A DNA stretch of 44,931 nucleotides from Hoeflea sp. BRH_c9 (GCA_000961635.1 LADQ01000278.1:1-44931); one strand, 5' to 3'; shown: positions 1 through 9,672, counted from the stretch's first letter. Program-made: numbers and translations. The notes: generated by a model not told the origin, from the letters alone.

Positions 1-368
1 TCGCGGTTGGCGGCGCGGCGCAGCACCGCCTTGACCCTTTCGACCAGAAGCCGTTGGGAAAACGGCTTGGTGATGAAATCATCCGCGCCCATCTTGAGCC
101 CGAACAATTCATCGATCTCCTCATCCTTGGATGTCAGGAAGATCACCGGAATATCGGATTTCTGACGCAACCGGCGCAGAAGCTCCATTCCGTCCATGCG
201 CGGCATCTTGATGTCGAAGATCGCAAGTTGCGGAGGACGCGCCAGCAAGCCATCCAGTGCGGAGGCGCCATCGGTGTAGGTTTCAACACGATACCCTTCT
301 GTTTCGAGTGCAATCGAAACCGAGGTAAGGATGTTGCGGTCGTCGTCGACGAGCGCGATTGTCTGCAT
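1..368 (-). CDS. chvI: Response regulator, ChvI type (partial, C-terminus outside window)
   Basis: This is the N-terminal receiver domain of a two-component response regulator, cut by the window edge after about 122 residues. Reading the minus strand, the protein opens [12 protein letters not shown], with the acidic pocket LVDDD. It continues to the phospho-acceptor Asp in [12 protein letters not shown], then [14 protein letters not shown] and the conserved Lys in DDFITKPFS. The DNA-binding domain is not in the window. The ATG at 368 is chosen because GGAG lies 9 nt upstream; in-frame ATGs at 383 and 386 are alternatives. The receiver matches what I recall of rhizobial ChvI, which pairs with the ChvG kinase to control envelope, acid and symbiosis or virulence responses. 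Divergent placement beside pckA is the usual rhizobial arrangement and supports the assignment. Confidence 0.87.
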   Translation of the reverse strand, partial: MQTIALVDDDRNILTSVSIALETEGYRVETYTDGASALDGLLARPPQLAIFDIKMPRMDGMELLRRLRQKSDIPVIFLTSKDEEIDELFGLKMGADDFITKPFSQRLLVERVKAVLRRAANR

Positions 369-727
369 GTCTGTTGTCTCCATCATGGTCAAGCACGCCT
401 CCTGGAAGTGCCCCCCGCTTCTCCGGGTCAGCCGCGTTATCGCGTCATCGCCAGGTCCCGCCGTCACGTCCATGAGGATAAAGTGAGAACAAAATGTGGC
501 ACAGATCCGGGTCAGTGTCATTCTTTCATTGCCGGCCCTCTTTGACGGCCCGTCTCGCTGGAAAGCCGGACTGAACCGATTAAAACGAAACCTTGCTTTT
601 TTAAATCGATTAATACTTTGATTTCATTAAGTATTCATTGGATCAGATGTTGTTTTTTGAAATTCCCGCCCCTATGGTCCGGCAACATTTCAACCTGGCC
701 GGGGCCAGAGTATAAAAGGAATCCGGA
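369..727. promoter_or_regulatory. chvI-pckA divergent intergenic region with inverted repeat
   Basis: This 359-nt stretch has no gene I can support and should carry both divergent promoters. The part from about 580 to 660 is clearly richer in A and T than its surroundings. It holds an inverted repeat, AATACTT (612-618) and AAGTATT (629-635), separated by 10 nt. Such a spacing suits a dimeric regulator, but I cannot name one. The pckA ribosome-binding site AAGGA sits just before the ATG at 728. Confidence 0.5.
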
Positions 728-2341
728 ATGATTGAAGATTTGGGAGTGCGCAACCCGTCGGCTGAAATCGGCCTTCGCGGCCTGAGCACCACTGGGTTGG
801 TGCGGTACAATACCGGTGAAGCCGAATTGATCGAGCTTGCGGTGGCGCGGGGGGAAGCGACACTGACGGCGCATGGCGCGCTCAGGGCGCTGACGGGTCA
901 GCACACCGGCCGTTCCGCCAAGGACAAATTTGTTGTCCGTGATGCGTCGACCGAGAGCCATATCTGGTGGGACAACAACAAGCCGCTTTCTCCCGAAGCC
1001 TTCGATGCGCTGCACGCCGACATGGCGGCCCATGCAAGCGACCGCGATCTGTTCGTTCAGGATCTGGTCGGAGGCGCTGACGCCACCCATGCGCTGAAGT
1101 CCCGGATCGTCACCGAATATGCATGGCATGCCCTGTTCATCCGCAATTTGCTGATCCGTCCGGAGCGTGGAGCGCTCGGGGATTTCATGCCGGAACTGAC
1201 AATCATCAACCTGCCGTCGTTCAAGGCCGATCCGGCGCGTCATGGCTGCCGTTCGGAAACGGTGATAGCGGTCAATCTGGACAAGGGACTGGTTCTCATC
1301 GGCGGCACCTCCTATGCGGGCGAGATGAAGAAGTCGGTGTTCACGGTCCTCAATTACCTGCTGCCGGTAAAAGACGTGATGCCGATGCATTGCTCGGCAA
1401 ATGTCGGCCCGAAGGATGACACCGCCGTGTTTTTCGGCCTGTCCGGAACCGGCAAGACGACGCTTTCGGCCGATCCGAAGCGCACCCTTGTCGGCGATGA
1501 CGAGCATGGCTGGGGCGAGCATGGCGTGTTCAATTTTGAAGGCGGCTGCTACGCCAAGACCATCCGCCTGTCGCGTGAAGCCGAACCTGAAATTTTCGGC
1601 ACCACCGAGCGTTTCGGAACGGTGCTTGAGAATGTCGTGCTCGACGAACACCGGGTGCCTGACTTCAATGACGGATCGCTGACGGAAAACACAAGGTGCG
1701 CCTATCCGCTGCATTTCATTCCCAACGCCAGCGATAGCGGCCGCTCGGGCCATCCGCGCAACATCATCATGCTGACGGCTGACGCCTTTGGCGTGATGCC
1801 GCCGATCGCCAAGCTGACGCCGGAACAGGCGATGTACCACTTCCTGTCCGGCTACACCGCCAAGGTTGCCGGAACCGAAAAGGGGGTTAGCGAACCCGAA
1901 GCGACGTTCTCGACCTGCTTTGGCGCACCGTTCATGCCACGCCATCCGTCTGAATATGGCAACCTGCTGCGCCGGTTGATCAGCGACCACAAGGTCAATT
2001 GCTGGCTGGTCAACACCGGCTGGACCGGCGGCGCCTATGGAGAAGGCCAGCGCATGCCGATCAAGGCAACAAGGGCGCTGCTGTCGGCCGCGCTGGATGG
2101 CTCGCTCGAGCGAGTTGACTACCGCATCGACGCCAATTTCGGCTTTGCCGTACCGGTTGCGGTTGACGGCGTCGAGGGAGGGATTCTCGATCCGCGCTCG
2201 ACCTGGTCCGACAAGACCGGCTACGACGCATCCGCCAATCGCCTGGTCAACATGTTCATCGCCAATTTTGCTAAGTTCGAAGCCCATGTTGATGGCTCGG
2301 TGCTGGACGCAGCGCCCGGATTGAAAGCCGCGGCGGAATAG
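728..2341 (+). CDS. pckA: Phosphoenolpyruvate carboxykinase (ATP)
   Basis: The enzyme converts oxaloacetate and ATP to phosphoenolpyruvate, CO2 and ADP, the entry step of gluconeogenesis in the cytoplasm. The 537-residue length is the normal family size. The kinase-1a P-loop [14 protein letters not shown] is near residue 238 and is followed by the kinase-2 metal-binding segment GDDEHGWG near residue 256. Earlier come the substrate-site segments TGRSAKDKF and [14 protein letters not shown]. The start at 728 has AAGGAATCCGG upstream. It is divergent from chvI and followed by a strong hairpin at 2367-2397, so it is probably monocistronic. A 550-codon open frame on the opposite strand is a by-product of GC-rich codon usage. 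Nothing is missing from the active site. Confidence 0.97.
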   Translation: MIEDLGVRNPSAEIGLRGLSTTGLVRYNTGEAELIELAVARGEATLTAHGALRALTGQHTGRSAKDKFVVRDASTESHIWWDNNKPLSPEAFDALHADMAAHASDRDLFVQDLVGGADATHALKSRIVTEYAWHALFIRNLLIRPERGALGDFMPELTIINLPSFKADPARHGCRSETVIAVNLDKGLVLIGGTSYAGEMKKSVFTVLNYLLPVKDVMPMHCSANVGPKDDTAVFFGLSGTGKTTLSADPKRTLVGDDEHGWGEHGVFNFEGGCYAKTIRLSREAEPEIFGTTERFGTVLENVVLDEHRVPDFNDGSLTENTRCAYPLHFIPNASDSGRSGHPRNIIMLTADAFGVMPPIAKLTPEQAMYHFLSGYTAKVAGTEKGVSEPEATFSTCFGAPFMPRHPSEYGNLLRRLISDHKVNCWLVNTGWTGGAYGEGQRMPIKATRALLSAALDGSLERVDYRIDANFGFAVPVAVDGVEGGILDPRSTWSDKTGYDASANRLVNMFIANFAKFEAHVDGSVLDAAPGLKAAAE

Positions 2342-2366
2342 GCGCCCCGTTTCGAACGCTGATTTT

Positions 2367-2397
2367 GACAGGCCCCGTTGACCCGGCGGGGCCTGTC
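2367..2397 (+). terminator. Hairpin terminator after pckA
   Basis: An 11-bp perfect stem, GACAGGCCCCG (2367-2377) with CGGGGCCTGTC (2387-2397), encloses a 9-nt loop 26 nt after the pckA stop. Only a weak T-rich stretch (CATTTTCT) follows, so termination may be partial or Rho-assisted. Confidence 0.6.
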
Positions 2398-2464
2398 GCG
2401 CATTTTCTGCCGGATTGAGGGCGCCGTGCGATGAACGGCGTATTTGCCGCAGGAGACAGGCGCC

Positions 2465-3142
2465 ATGGCCGGGACCGCTGACACAATCAAACTTGCGCCC
2501 TTGCGATTTTCGAAGTCGGAGATGATGGCCAATGCGGAAGAATTTTTCGAACTGATGCGAATGCGCCGGACCGTGCGGGATTTTTCCTCCGAGCCGGTCG
2601 ACCCCGGGATCATCCGCCTGGCTGTGCGGGCGGCGGCAACCGCTCCCTCCGGCGCCAATCAGCAGCCATGGAGCTTTGTCGCCATCGGCGATTCGGAAAC
2701 CAAGCGCCGCATCAGGCTTGCGGCCGAAGAGGAAGAGCGCGCCTTCTATGACAGCCGCGCGGGTGAAGACTGGCTACAGGCCCTGGCGCCCCTTGGTACC
2801 GGTTGGCAAAAACCGTTCCTGGAAACCGCACCCTGGCTCATCGCCATTTTCGCCCAGCGCTGGGGGACGGATGCGCAAGGCCGCAGGATCAAGCATTACT
2901 ATGTTCCCGAATCAGTCTCCATCGCTATCGGGATACTGATCACAAGCCTGCATATGGCGGGGCTGGCGACGCTGACCCACACACCATCGCCGATGGGGTT
3001 TCTCAATCAGATCTGCGGCCGGCCGGACAGTGAAAAGCCGCTGGTGCTTCTGGTCGTCGGCCATCCGGCCGAAGGCGCGAGGGTTCCGGCAATCAATCGA
3101 AAGCCCGAGCACGAGGTGCTTTTCTGGAAGACCGCGCCATGA
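2465..3142 (+). CDS. Nitroreductase-fold flavoprotein, iodotyrosine deiodinase-like
   Basis: This 225-residue FMN-dependent protein belongs to the nitroreductase fold. The FMN-phosphate segment MRMRRTVRDFSSEPV is at residues 31-45 and TAPSGANQQPW at 59-69. The closest pattern I know is iodotyrosine deiodinase rather than a generic nitroreductase. The active-site lid carries EEEERAFY (Glu91, Tyr95) and WQKPFLETAP (Lys116), the Glu/Tyr/Lys trio that grips the halotyrosine zwitterion in that family. HYY and PESVSIAIG follow, as in the animal enzyme. The likely reaction is reductive dehalogenation of halotyrosines or reduction of a related phenol, but the substrate is inferred. AGGAG precedes the ATG at 2465 at good spacing. 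Its stop overlaps the next start (ATGA), so it is translationally coupled to arfB. Confidence 0.82.
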   Translation: MAGTADTIKLAPLRFSKSEMMANAEEFFELMRMRRTVRDFSSEPVDPGIIRLAVRAAATAPSGANQQPWSFVAIGDSETKRRIRLAAEEEERAFYDSRAGEDWLQALAPLGTGWQKPFLETAPWLIAIFAQRWGTDAQGRRIKHYYVPESVSIAIGILITSLHMAGLATLTHTPSPMGFLNQICGRPDSEKPLVLLVVGHPAEGARVPAINRKPEHEVLFWKTAP

Positions 3143-3573
3143 GCGCCATGCCCCTGCATGCGGCGCGCGGCATCGTCATTGCAGCCTGGGAGCTCAGCGA
3201 GAGCTTCATTCGCGCCTCCGGCCCCGGCGGACAGAACGTCAACAAGGTCGCCACCGCGGTGCAGCTCAGGTTCGATATCCGCAACTCGCCATCGCTGCCC
3301 GACAGGGTCAAGGCCGTTGCGCTGAAACTGGGTGGCAGCCGTGTCTCCAAGGAAGGCGTCATTATCATCGAGGCCAACCGGTTCCGCACCCAGGAGCGCA
3401 ACCGGGCCGACGCACGCGCCCGGCTTGTCGAGCTGATCGACAAGGCCTCGGAGCCGCCGCCGCCGCCGCGGCGCAAGACCAGACCGACAAAGGGTTCGGT
3501 GGAGCGCCGTCTGGCGGCAAAATCAGGCAGGGCGGTTGTCAAAAAGGCCCGCGGCAAGGTCACCGACGAGTAA
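3139..3573 (+). CDS. arfB: Peptidyl-tRNA hydrolase ArfB (ribosome rescue factor)
   Basis: ArfB (YaeJ) rescues ribosomes stalled at mRNA 3' ends by hydrolysing peptidyl-tRNA without a stop codon. The 144-residue protein has the release-factor catalytic loop SGPGGQNVNKV with GGQ at residues 30-32. It ends in a basic tail (KTRPTKGSVERR to KKARGK) of the kind that threads into the empty mRNA channel. Length matches the family (about 140 residues), and it lacks the codon-recognition domains of true release factors. It overlaps the upstream flavoprotein by 4 nt (ATGA). Confidence 0.93.
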   Translation: MSAMPLHAARGIVIAAWELSESFIRASGPGGQNVNKVATAVQLRFDIRNSPSLPDRVKAVALKLGGSRVSKEGVIIIEANRFRTQERNRADARARLVELIDKASEPPPPPRRKTRPTKGSVERRLAAKSGRAVVKKARGKVTDE

Positions 3574-3650
3574 TCGGGGCATCTTCTTGTTGGCAGCCGG
3601 TCAACCGCATGCTTATGTGGCGCGACCATCAGCCAAGGAGACGAAGACCC

Positions 3651-4166
3651 ATGGGAATTTTCGATTTCATCAAATCGGCAGGAAAAAAGCTCGGCATTGG
3701 CGGCGATGATGACGCGCCAGAGGCCGATGCGGTCAAAAAGGAACTCGATTCGCACGGTCTTGGCACCGAAAAGGTCGAGGTCAAGGTTGACGGAGACAAG
3801 ATTGTGCTGTCCGGCGTCGTTGAAGATCAATCGATCTTTGAGAAAGCCATCATCGCTGTCGGCAATACGCTGGGCATCTCCAAGGTCGAAGCCGGCGAAC
3901 TCAAGGTGATGGCGCCGGATTCCGGCCTGTCGCTTGGAACCGCGGACATGACCGAGCTGGTCAAGGCCTCGACCTCAGCCAAGGAGCCGAAGTTTCATAC
4001 GGTGAAAAAGGGCGACAATCTCTGGAAGGTCGCCGAAGCCGCCTATGGCAAGGGCAAAGGCGCGAAATACACGGTGATCTTCGAAGCCAACAAGCCAATG
4101 CTGTCGGACCCCGACAAGATCTACCCAGGTCAGGTGCTGCGCATTCCCGACATCGAAACCGCCTGA
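3651..4166 (+). CDS. kbp: BON and LysM domain protein, Kbp (YgaU) family
   Basis: This 171-residue protein opens MGIFDFIKSAGKKLGI, the same amphipathic start as E. coli Kbp/YgaU. A BON domain spans about residues 24-86, including GDKIVLSGVVEDQSIFEKA. A LysM domain spans about 115-167 (FHTVKKGDNLWKVAEAAYG to YPGQVLRIPD). In E. coli this family binds K+ in the cytoplasm, and no signal peptide is visible here. The older name is peptidoglycan-binding LysM protein. AAGGAG at 3635-3640 precedes the ATG at 3651. The frame stays open far upstream, but that part overlaps arfB in another frame and is not coding. The K+-sensing role is inferred from the family. Confidence 0.88.
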   Translation: MGIFDFIKSAGKKLGIGGDDDAPEADAVKKELDSHGLGTEKVEVKVDGDKIVLSGVVEDQSIFEKAIIAVGNTLGISKVEAGELKVMAPDSGLSLGTADMTELVKASTSAKEPKFHTVKKGDNLWKVAEAAYGKGKGAKYTVIFEANKPMLSDPDKIYPGQVLRIPDIETA

Positions 4167-4193
4167 GACGGCGAGCAAACACGAAAGCCGGTG

Positions 4194-4802
4194 ATGTTTG
4201 TCCTGCCCAAAGGGGTTCGCCACATCCCCGGCCATCTTGATCGTACCGGGCAGGAAGCCCTGCTTGAGGACATTCGCAACGTGGTGCGGCAGGCGCCGCT
4301 CTACCGCCCGGAAATGCCGCGAACCGGGAAGCCGTTCAGCGTGCGCATGACAAATTGCGGCGACCTTGGCTGGGTCGCCGACAAAACCGGCTATCGCTAT
4401 CAGGATCACCACCCGGTCACCGGCGCGCCATGGCCGCCGATCCCCTCCCGTTTGCTCGCGCTGTGGGCGGAACTGACCGGGGAAACCAGCCCGCCACAGG
4501 CCTGTCTGGTAAATTTCTACGACACCGATGCGCGCATGGGTCTTCACCAGGACCGCGACGAGCAGGATTTCTCCGCGCCGGTGCTGTCGGTCTCTCTTGG
4601 AGATGCCTGCCTGTTCCGGATTGGCGGTACGGCGCGCGGCCAGCCGACCCGGTCATTCCGGCTGGAAAGCGGCGACGTGGTCATTTTGGGCGGCGAAGGC
4701 AGGCTGGCTTTCCATGGCGTCGACCGGATCTATCCGGCAACGTCGACGCTTCTCAAGGATGGCGGCCGCATCAATCTGACGCTGAGACGGGTGTTGGTTT
4801 AA
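4194..4802 (+). CDS. alkB: Alpha-ketoglutarate-dependent DNA repair dioxygenase AlkB
   Basis: AlkB reverses N-alkyl base damage such as 1-methyladenine and 3-methylcytosine by Fe(II)/2-oxoglutarate oxidation. The 202-residue protein holds the iron ligands His118 and Asp120 (GLHQDRDE) and His174 (FHGVDRI). The 2-oxoglutarate-binding arginines are in RINLTLRRV near 192 and 198. The His-to-His spacing of 56 residues equals that of E. coli AlkB. The nucleotide-recognition lid region around VNFYDTDARM is also typical. Translation may begin at ATG 4194 or GTG 4191; neither has a strong ribosome-binding site. It follows kbp by 27 nt, so co-transcription is possible. No Ada-type operator was seen. 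Confidence 0.94.
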   Translation: MFVLPKGVRHIPGHLDRTGQEALLEDIRNVVRQAPLYRPEMPRTGKPFSVRMTNCGDLGWVADKTGYRYQDHHPVTGAPWPPIPSRLLALWAELTGETSPPQACLVNFYDTDARMGLHQDRDEQDFSAPVLSVSLGDACLFRIGGTARGQPTRSFRLESGDVVILGGEGRLAFHGVDRIYPATSTLLKDGGRINLTLRRVLV

Positions 4803-4847
4803 AGCCGACCATTTATGGCTGAGGCCCTGCCGGTTCATCAGCCGAGA

Positions 4848-5840
4848 TTACAGCTTCCTGAGCGCAACCTGTTCAATGAGATGGTTGGGCCCCTTGCGCA
4901 GGATCAGATCGGCGCGCGGGCGGGTTGGCAGAATATTCTGTCTCAAATTCTTCAGGTTGATGTTTTCCCAGAGATTTTCGGCGATGGCGAGGGCGGCCTC
5001 CTCCTTGATCGCGGCATAGCGGTGGAAGAAGGATTCGGGATTGCGGAACGCGGTTTGCCGCAGGTTCATGAACCGGTCGACATACCATCTGTGGATGTCA
5101 GCCTCTTCGGCGTCGATATAGATTGAGAAATCGAAGAAGTCGGAGACGAAGGGAACTATCTTGCCATCGGCTGGCAGATCCCGCACCTGCAGCACATTGA
5201 TGCCCTCGAAAATCAGAATGTCGGGCCGGTCGATATAAGTGTATTCGCCCGGCAGCACGTCATAGGTCAGGTGGGAGTAACGCGGCGCCCGGACATTGTG
5301 CTGACCGGCCTTGATCTCCGAGAGGAAGCGCAGCACCGCGCCGACATCATAGCTGTCCGGAAAGCCCTTGCGATCCATCAGGTTCTCGCGCCTGAGCACT
5401 TCATTTGGATAGAGAAAGCCGTCCGTGGTCACCAGATCCACCTTCGGACTGGAAGGCCAACGCGCCAGAAGCTCGGTGAGAACACGGGCCGTGGTGGATT
5501 TGCCCACCGCCACCGAACCGGCGATGCCGATGATGAAGGGAGTCTTGGTCACATCCGACAGATTGAGGAACCGCTTGCGCTGCTCAAACAACAATTGCGA
5601 CGATTCCACATGCGCTGACAGCAACCGTGACAGCGACAGATAAATCCGCCGCACTTCGTCCAGATCGACCGGGTCGTTAAGCGAACGAAGCCGGCGAACC
5701 TCGTCCTCCGTCAATGTCAGCGGCGTGTCGGCGCGGAACTCGGCCCATTTTTCCGCGGTGAAGAACCGGTAGGGTGAAAACTCGTCGCCGACGAAATGAT
5801 CAAGCGCGCGGGGTTGGATATCAGCCTGGTCCATGATCAT
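4848..5840 (-). CDS. coaA: Type I pantothenate kinase
   Basis: CoaA phosphorylates pantothenate, the first and feedback-controlled step of coenzyme A synthesis. The 330-residue protein carries the P-loop [17 protein letters not shown] from residue 105. Downstream are the substrate-site segments [10 protein letters not shown] and RKGFPDSYD, then [12 protein letters not shown]. These are diagnostic for the prokaryotic P-loop kinase type, not types II or III. The start ATG at 5840 overlaps the hisE stop (ATGA), and a second in-frame ATG lies at 5834. It is the last gene of the his operon, an arrangement commonly kept in rhizobia. It converges on alkB across about 45 nt with only a weak long-loop hairpin between. 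Confidence 0.96.
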   Translation of the reverse strand: MIMDQADIQPRALDHFVGDEFSPYRFFTAEKWAEFRADTPLTLTEDEVRRLRSLNDPVDLDEVRRIYLSLSRLLSAHVESSQLLFEQRKRFLNLSDVTKTPFIIGIAGSVAVGKSTTARVLTELLARWPSSPKVDLVTTDGFLYPNEVLRRENLMDRKGFPDSYDVGAVLRFLSEIKAGQHNVRAPRYSHLTYDVLPGEYTYIDRPDILIFEGINVLQVRDLPADGKIVPFVSDFFDFSIYIDAEEADIHRWYVDRFMNLRQTAFRNPESFFHRYAAIKEEAALAIAENLWENINLKNLRQNILPTRPRADLILRKGPNHLIEQVALRKL

Positions 5841-6160
5841 TCCGCTGCGCGCCCGGCTTTTTCGGAAAGACCCGATTGCATTGTCCGGCTTTCCAACTCC
5901 GTCATCACATCACCCAAGGGAATATCCGCGATCTTCAGCACGACCAGCAGGTGATAGAGCAGATCTGCCGATTCACCGACCAGTTCGCCACGGCTTTGCG
6001 AGAGTGCTGCGATGACCGTTTCTACCGCCTCTTCGCCAAGTTTCTTGGCCGCCTTCGACATGCCGGCCGCAACCAGCTTGGCCGTCCAGGATTGTCCCGG
6101 ATCAGCCAGGGCGCGGTCGCCGATGATCCGTTCAAGATCGGCAAGATCAAAGCTGGTCAT
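5837..6160 (-). CDS. hisE: Phosphoribosyl-ATP pyrophosphatase
   Basis: HisE hydrolyses phosphoribosyl-ATP to phosphoribosyl-AMP and pyrophosphate, the second step of histidine synthesis. The 107-residue protein has the MazG-like metal-binding helices [15 protein letters not shown] and [16 protein letters not shown]. The start at 6160 ([13 protein letters not shown]) is preferred because GGGGAG lies 9-10 nt upstream; an ATG 24 nt earlier adds an unlikely leader. The fused HisI cyclohydrolase domain found in enterics is absent. It lies 42 nt after hisF and overlaps coaA by 4 nt. Confidence 0.94.
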   Translation of the reverse strand: MTSFDLADLERIIGDRALADPGQSWTAKLVAAGMSKAAKKLGEEAVETVIAALSQSRGELVGESADLLYHLLVVLKIADIPLGDVMTELESRTMQSGLSEKAGRAAE

Positions 6161-6202
6161 GATGGGCGTCTCCCCTCGGGACATTTGCTCATAAAAGTCT
6201 GG

Positions 6203-6979
6203 TCAAACCATGCGCATGTCGAGACCGGCGCCGGCCATGTACTGCTTGGCTTCGTGGATCGTATAGGTTCCAAAATGGAAAATCGAGGCCGCGAGCACGG
6301 CGGTGGCATGGCCGTCGCGGATCCCCTCGACCAGATGTTCGAGCGAGCCCACCCCACCCGAGGCAATCACCGGCACCCGCACAGCGTCAGCAATGGTCCG
6401 GGTCAGCGCGATGTCATAGCCGGATTTGGTTCCGTCACGGTCCATCGAGGTCAGCAGCAATTCGCCGGCGCCGCGCTCCACCATCTTTTCGGCGAAGGCC
6501 ACCGCATCGATCCCCGTCGGCGTACGCCCGCCATGGGTGAAAATCTCCCAGCGGTCGGCCTCGCCGGCCAGGGAGACCTTCTTGGAATCTATCGAGACGA
6601 CGATGCACTGGTTGCCGAACTTGTCAGCGGCTTGCGCCACAAAATCCGGATTGCTGACCGCCGCCGAGTTGATCGACACCTTGTCGGCGCCCGACAGCAG
6701 CAATTTGCGGATATCAGCGATGGTGCGGATGCCGCCGCCGACCGTGAGCGGCATGAAACAGTGCTCGGCGGTCTGGGCGACGACATCGAAAATCGTCTCG
6801 CGATTGTCAGACGATGCGGTGATGTCGAGAAAGCACAATTCGTCCGCGCCCGCCGCATCATAGGCCTTGGCGGCCTCCACCGGATCACCGGCATCGATCA
6901 GATCGACAAAATTGACGCCCTTGACGACGCGGCCGTCTTTCACGTCCAAGCACGGAATGACGCGAGATTTGAGCGTCAT
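6203..6979 (-). CDS. hisF: Imidazole glycerol phosphate synthase, cyclase subunit HisF
   Basis: HisF is the cyclase half of IGP synthase. It uses ammonia delivered by HisH to turn PRFAR into imidazole glycerol phosphate and AICAR. The 258-residue (beta/alpha)8 barrel opens [20 protein letters not shown] with the catalytic Asp near residue 12. The second catalytic Asp is in VVSIDSKK near residue 130. The phosphate-binding strands [10 protein letters not shown] and [10 protein letters not shown] are intact. It overlaps hisA by 4 nt (ATGA), and GGAGGGG precedes its start. Confidence 0.97.
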   Translation of the reverse strand: MTLKSRVIPCLDVKDGRVVKGVNFVDLIDAGDPVEAAKAYDAAGADELCFLDITASSDNRETIFDVVAQTAEHCFMPLTVGGGIRTIADIRKLLLSGADKVSINSAAVSNPDFVAQAADKFGNQCIVVSIDSKKVSLAGEADRWEIFTHGGRTPTGIDAVAFAEKMVERGAGELLLTSMDRDGTKSGYDIALTRTIADAVRVPVIASGGVGSLEHLVEGIRDGHATAVLAASIFHFGTYTIHEAKQYMAGAGLDMRMV

Positions 6980-7746
6980 GATCGCCCCTCCTCTTCAAAC
7001 TTTGCGGCTTCGACTGCGAGCGTGCCGTTCAGGATAGCCAGCGCCTCGGCTGGATCAATGCGGCCGTCATAGAGCGCCCGGCCGGAGATTGCGCCCTCAA
7101 GGCGGGCCGCGTCAGGCATTTTCATCCGCACGATGTCGGCGATCGAGGCCAGGCCACCAGAAGCGATGACCGGAATCAACACGGCTTCGGCCAGTTCGAT
7201 TGTGGACTCCCAGTTGATGCCGGTGAGCACGCCGTCGCGATCAATGTCGGTGTAGATGATGGCTGCGACGCCCGCGCCCTCAAAACGTCGGGCCAGTTCA
7301 ATGACTCCGAGTTCGGACGCCTCGGCCCAGCCCTCGACGGCCACCTTGCCGCCCTTGGCGTCGATGCCGACAGCGACCTGGCCAGGGAACTTTGCGCAGG
7401 CCTCACGCACCAGATCGGGATCCCGGACAGCGATGGTGCCGAGAATCACCCGGGCCAGGCCTTTGCCGAGCCAGGATTCGATCTGTGCAAGGGTGCGAAT
7501 GCCGCCGCCCAACTGCACCGGGTTTTTCGTCGCCTTGAGTATGGCCTCGACCGCGGCGCCATTGACCGACTGGCCCTCGAAAGCGCCGTTGAGATCGACC
7601 ACATGCAGCCATTCAAAGCCCTGAGCCTCAAAAGCGCGGGCCTGGGCGGCCGGGTCTTCATTGTAGACCGTGGCCGAGTCCATGTCGCCCAGTTTGAGCC
7701 GGACGCATTGGCCGTCCTTGAGATCGATGGCGGGAAACAGGATCAT
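6976..7746 (-). CDS. hisA: ProFAR isomerase HisA
   Basis: HisA opens the ribosyl ring of ProFAR to give PRFAR by an Amadori rearrangement. The 256-residue barrel opens [17 protein letters not shown] with the general-base Asp at residue 8. The second catalytic Asp is in YTDIDRDG. The phosphate-binding motifs [11 protein letters not shown] and [10 protein letters not shown] resemble those of its paralogue hisF next door. The ATG at 7746 follows the hisH stop by one base (TGACATG), so the two are translationally coupled. Confidence 0.96.
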   Translation of the reverse strand: MILFPAIDLKDGQCVRLKLGDMDSATVYNEDPAAQARAFEAQGFEWLHVVDLNGAFEGQSVNGAAVEAILKATKNPVQLGGGIRTLAQIESWLGKGLARVILGTIAVRDPDLVREACAKFPGQVAVGIDAKGGKVAVEGWAEASELGVIELARRFEGAGVAAIIYTDIDRDGVLTGINWESTIELAEAVLIPVIASGGLASIADIVRMKMPDAARLEGAISGRALYDGRIDPAEALAILNGTLAVEAAKFEEEGRS

Positions 7747-7747
7747 G

Positions 7748-8398
7748 TCAGGGCTTCCATTTGAGGAAATTGGCAATCAGAGCCAGACCCAGGGTCTGGC
7801 TCTTTTCCGGGTGAAACTGGGTGCCGGCCCTGTTGCCATGGGCGACGGCTGCGGTCACCGGCCCGCCATAATCGGTCGTGGCAAGCACGTCGGCCGGGTT
7901 GTTTGCCGCCAAATGATAGGAGTGAACGAAATAGGCGTGGAAACCTTCGGGTCCGGTCGGAATGCCGTCGAACAATGGGTGGGCTGTGATCAGATCGAGC
8001 GTGTTCCAGCCGATCTGGGGAATTTTCAAAGCCGGATTCGACGGCCTGATTTCCACCACATCGCCGGAGATCCAGTCGAAGCCATTCGTCACCGTCTTTT
8101 CCAGTCCGCGCGTCGACATCAGCTGCATGCCGACGCAGATGCCGAGAAAGGGGCGCGCCTTGTCCTCGACCGCATGGCGCAGCGCCGCGTCCATGCCGTC
8201 AATGGCGTCAAGTCCGGCGCGGCAATCGGCATAGGCGCCAACGCCGGGCAGAACGACGCGATCGGCGCTGGCGACATCATCGGCTTCAGCGCTCAGAACA
8301 ATGTCGGCGGAAACGCCGGCTTCCCGAGCGGCGCGTTCGAACGCCTTCAGTGCCGAGCGAAGATTGCCCGATCCGTAATCAACAATGACAACCCGCAT
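7748..8398 (-). CDS. hisH: Imidazole glycerol phosphate synthase, glutaminase subunit HisH
   Basis: HisH is the class I glutamine amidotransferase that supplies ammonia to HisF. The 216-residue protein shows the nucleophile elbow [12 protein letters not shown] with Cys88 and the oxyanion strand PGVGAYADC. The His196/Glu198 pair of the triad is in [19 protein letters not shown] precedes the start at 8398. It sits between the DUF2628 gene and hisA in the operon and should form a heterodimer with HisF. Confidence 0.96.
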   Translation of the reverse strand: MRVVIVDYGSGNLRSALKAFERAAREAGVSADIVLSAEADDVASADRVVLPGVGAYADCRAGLDAIDGMDAALRHAVEDKARPFLGICVGMQLMSTRGLEKTVTNGFDWISGDVVEIRPSNPALKIPQIGWNTLDLITAHPLFDGIPTGPEGFHAYFVHSYHLAANNPADVLATTDYGGPVTAAVAHGNRAGTQFHPEKSQTLGLALIANFLKWKP

Positions 8399-8403
8399 GG
8401 GAT

Positions 8404-8886
8404 CTATTTCCTTTCAACCGGCACCAGGCCGATGGAGTCCATCTCGCCGCCGCCCGGCCAGCCGGGCACCAACGGCCGTGGGCTTGGCCTGCGCTTGAGC
8501 ACTGCGGGGGCTTTTTCCCCTGCCAGCACACGGGCCGCATGGATTTCAAACGCTGTTTCGGGATCATCGGCTTCGACCAGATCGACAAGCCGCCAGCCGC
8601 GGCGCTGCAAGGCCGAGATCCGCCAGTTGCGGCCTTCCAGCGCCGTGATCAGCGACAGCGCCAGACTGACCGCCAAGCCGACGGTAGCCAGACCGGCATC
8701 AGCCGCCAGCAGGCTTGCGACAGCCAGAACAAGGACGGCCGCCACGGCTTCAAGCCACATCCGGTTGACCATCAGCCAAATCACCGGTGCAATGAAGGCC
8801 CAGAGCGCGAAATTGTCGGCGACCACCACGGAGCGCTCGTCGGGTGTCTCCGCACCCGGGCTGGCCAATACAAGATAGGCGGTCAT
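8404..8886 (-). CDS. DUF2628-type integral membrane protein within the his operon
   Basis: This 160-residue protein of unknown biochemical function resembles the DUF2628 family that accompanies his genes in many rhizobia. Residues 1-20 are polar, followed by hydrophobic segments at roughly 23-42, 44-62 and 66-84. A cytoplasmic-looking tail contains [20 protein letters not shown] and a proline- and arginine-rich end. GGAG lies 9 nt before the ATG at 8886. It is 37 nt after hisB and 5 nt before hisH, so it is probably co-transcribed. A link to histidine synthesis is by association only. Confidence 0.82.
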   Translation of the reverse strand: MTAYLVLASPGAETPDERSVVVADNFALWAFIAPVIWLMVNRMWLEAVAAVLVLAVASLLAADAGLATVGLAVSLALSLITALEGRNWRISALQRRGWRLVDLVEADDPETAFEIHAARVLAGEKAPAVLKRRPSPRPLVPGWPGGGEMDSIGLVPVERK

Positions 8887-8923
8887 GACGATGGTCTCCG
8901 ATCAATCCTTGCCCCGGACAGGG

Positions 8924-9532
8924 TCAGGCAAGCGATCCCTTGGTCGAGGGAATCCGGCCTTGCTGCCGTGGATCCACTTCGCAGGCCGTGCGCAAGACCC
9001 GCGCCACTGCCTTGAAGCAGGTCTCGGCGATATGGTGGTTGTTGGCGCCGTAAAGATTGGCCACATGCAGGGTGATCCCGGCGTGCTGCGCCAGGGCCTG
9101 GAAAAACTCGCGGACGAGTTCGGTGTCGAAGCTGCCGATTTTCGGCGCGGTGAAATTCACATCCCAGACCAGGAACGGCCGGCCCGAAACATCGATCGCC
9201 GCACGGGTCAGGGTCTCGTCCATCGCCAGATCCAGCGAGGCGTAGCGGTTGATGCCTCTGCGATCGCCCAAGGCCTTGGCCAACGCCTGACCTATGGCGA
9301 TGCCGGTATCCTCGACCGTATGGTGATCGTCGATGTGCAAATCGCCTTTGGCCTGGATGTCGATGTCCATCAGCGAATGACGGGCCAATTGTTCCAGCAT
9401 GTGGTCGAAAAAACCTACGCCGGTCGAGATCGACCCGGCGCCGGCGCCGTCGACCGACAGCGACACGGTTATATCGGTTTCATTTGTCTTGCGGGCAACC
9501 GACGCGGCGCGCGCATTTTCAGGGGTGGCCAT
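8924..9532 (-). CDS. hisB: Imidazoleglycerol-phosphate dehydratase
   Basis: HisB dehydrates imidazole glycerol phosphate to imidazole acetol phosphate. The 202-residue monofunctional form lacks the HisN phosphatase domain. Manganese-binding histidine clusters are visible: [28 protein letters not shown] and [12 protein letters not shown]. The start at 9532 ([11 protein letters not shown]) is the family-typical one. The frame remains open upstream to 10387, but that part runs antisense through hslV. It is the first gene of the hisB-DUF2628-hisH-hisA-hisF-hisE-coaA operon, so its promoter should be in the 222-nt gap before hslV. Confidence 0.96.
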   Translation of the reverse strand: MATPENARAASVARKTNETDITVSLSVDGAGAGSISTGVGFFDHMLEQLARHSLMDIDIQAKGDLHIDDHHTVEDTGIAIGQALAKALGDRRGINRYASLDLAMDETLTRAAIDVSGRPFLVWDVNFTAPKIGSFDTELVREFFQALAQHAGITLHVANLYGANNHHIAETCFKAVARVLRTACEVDPRQQGRIPSTKGSLA

Positions 9533-9672
9533 CAGACGTCTCCGAACTGTGCTTTGGCGCTCAATATCAGGCCACACAACAAATATCCAGAACGGCTTTG
9601 GTCCGATGCCGTGGTTCAATCCCGGGCCTTGCCGTATGAGGCCGATACCGGGCCCGCAAACCGGGGATGGAT

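Noticed and set aside
635-2287. 550-codon open frame on the minus strand opposite pckA
   Set aside because: It is exactly antisense to a complete, family-length pckA, has low-complexity Arg/Gly/Ala composition and no recognisable motif. It is a shadow of GC-rich codon usage.
4817-4843. Terminator between alkB and coaA
   Set aside because: GGCTGA/TCAGCC is a 6-bp stem with a 15-nt loop and no T-tract.
5876-7072. 398-codon plus-strand open frame across hisE and hisF
   Set aside because: It is the reverse-strand shadow of two intact his genes.
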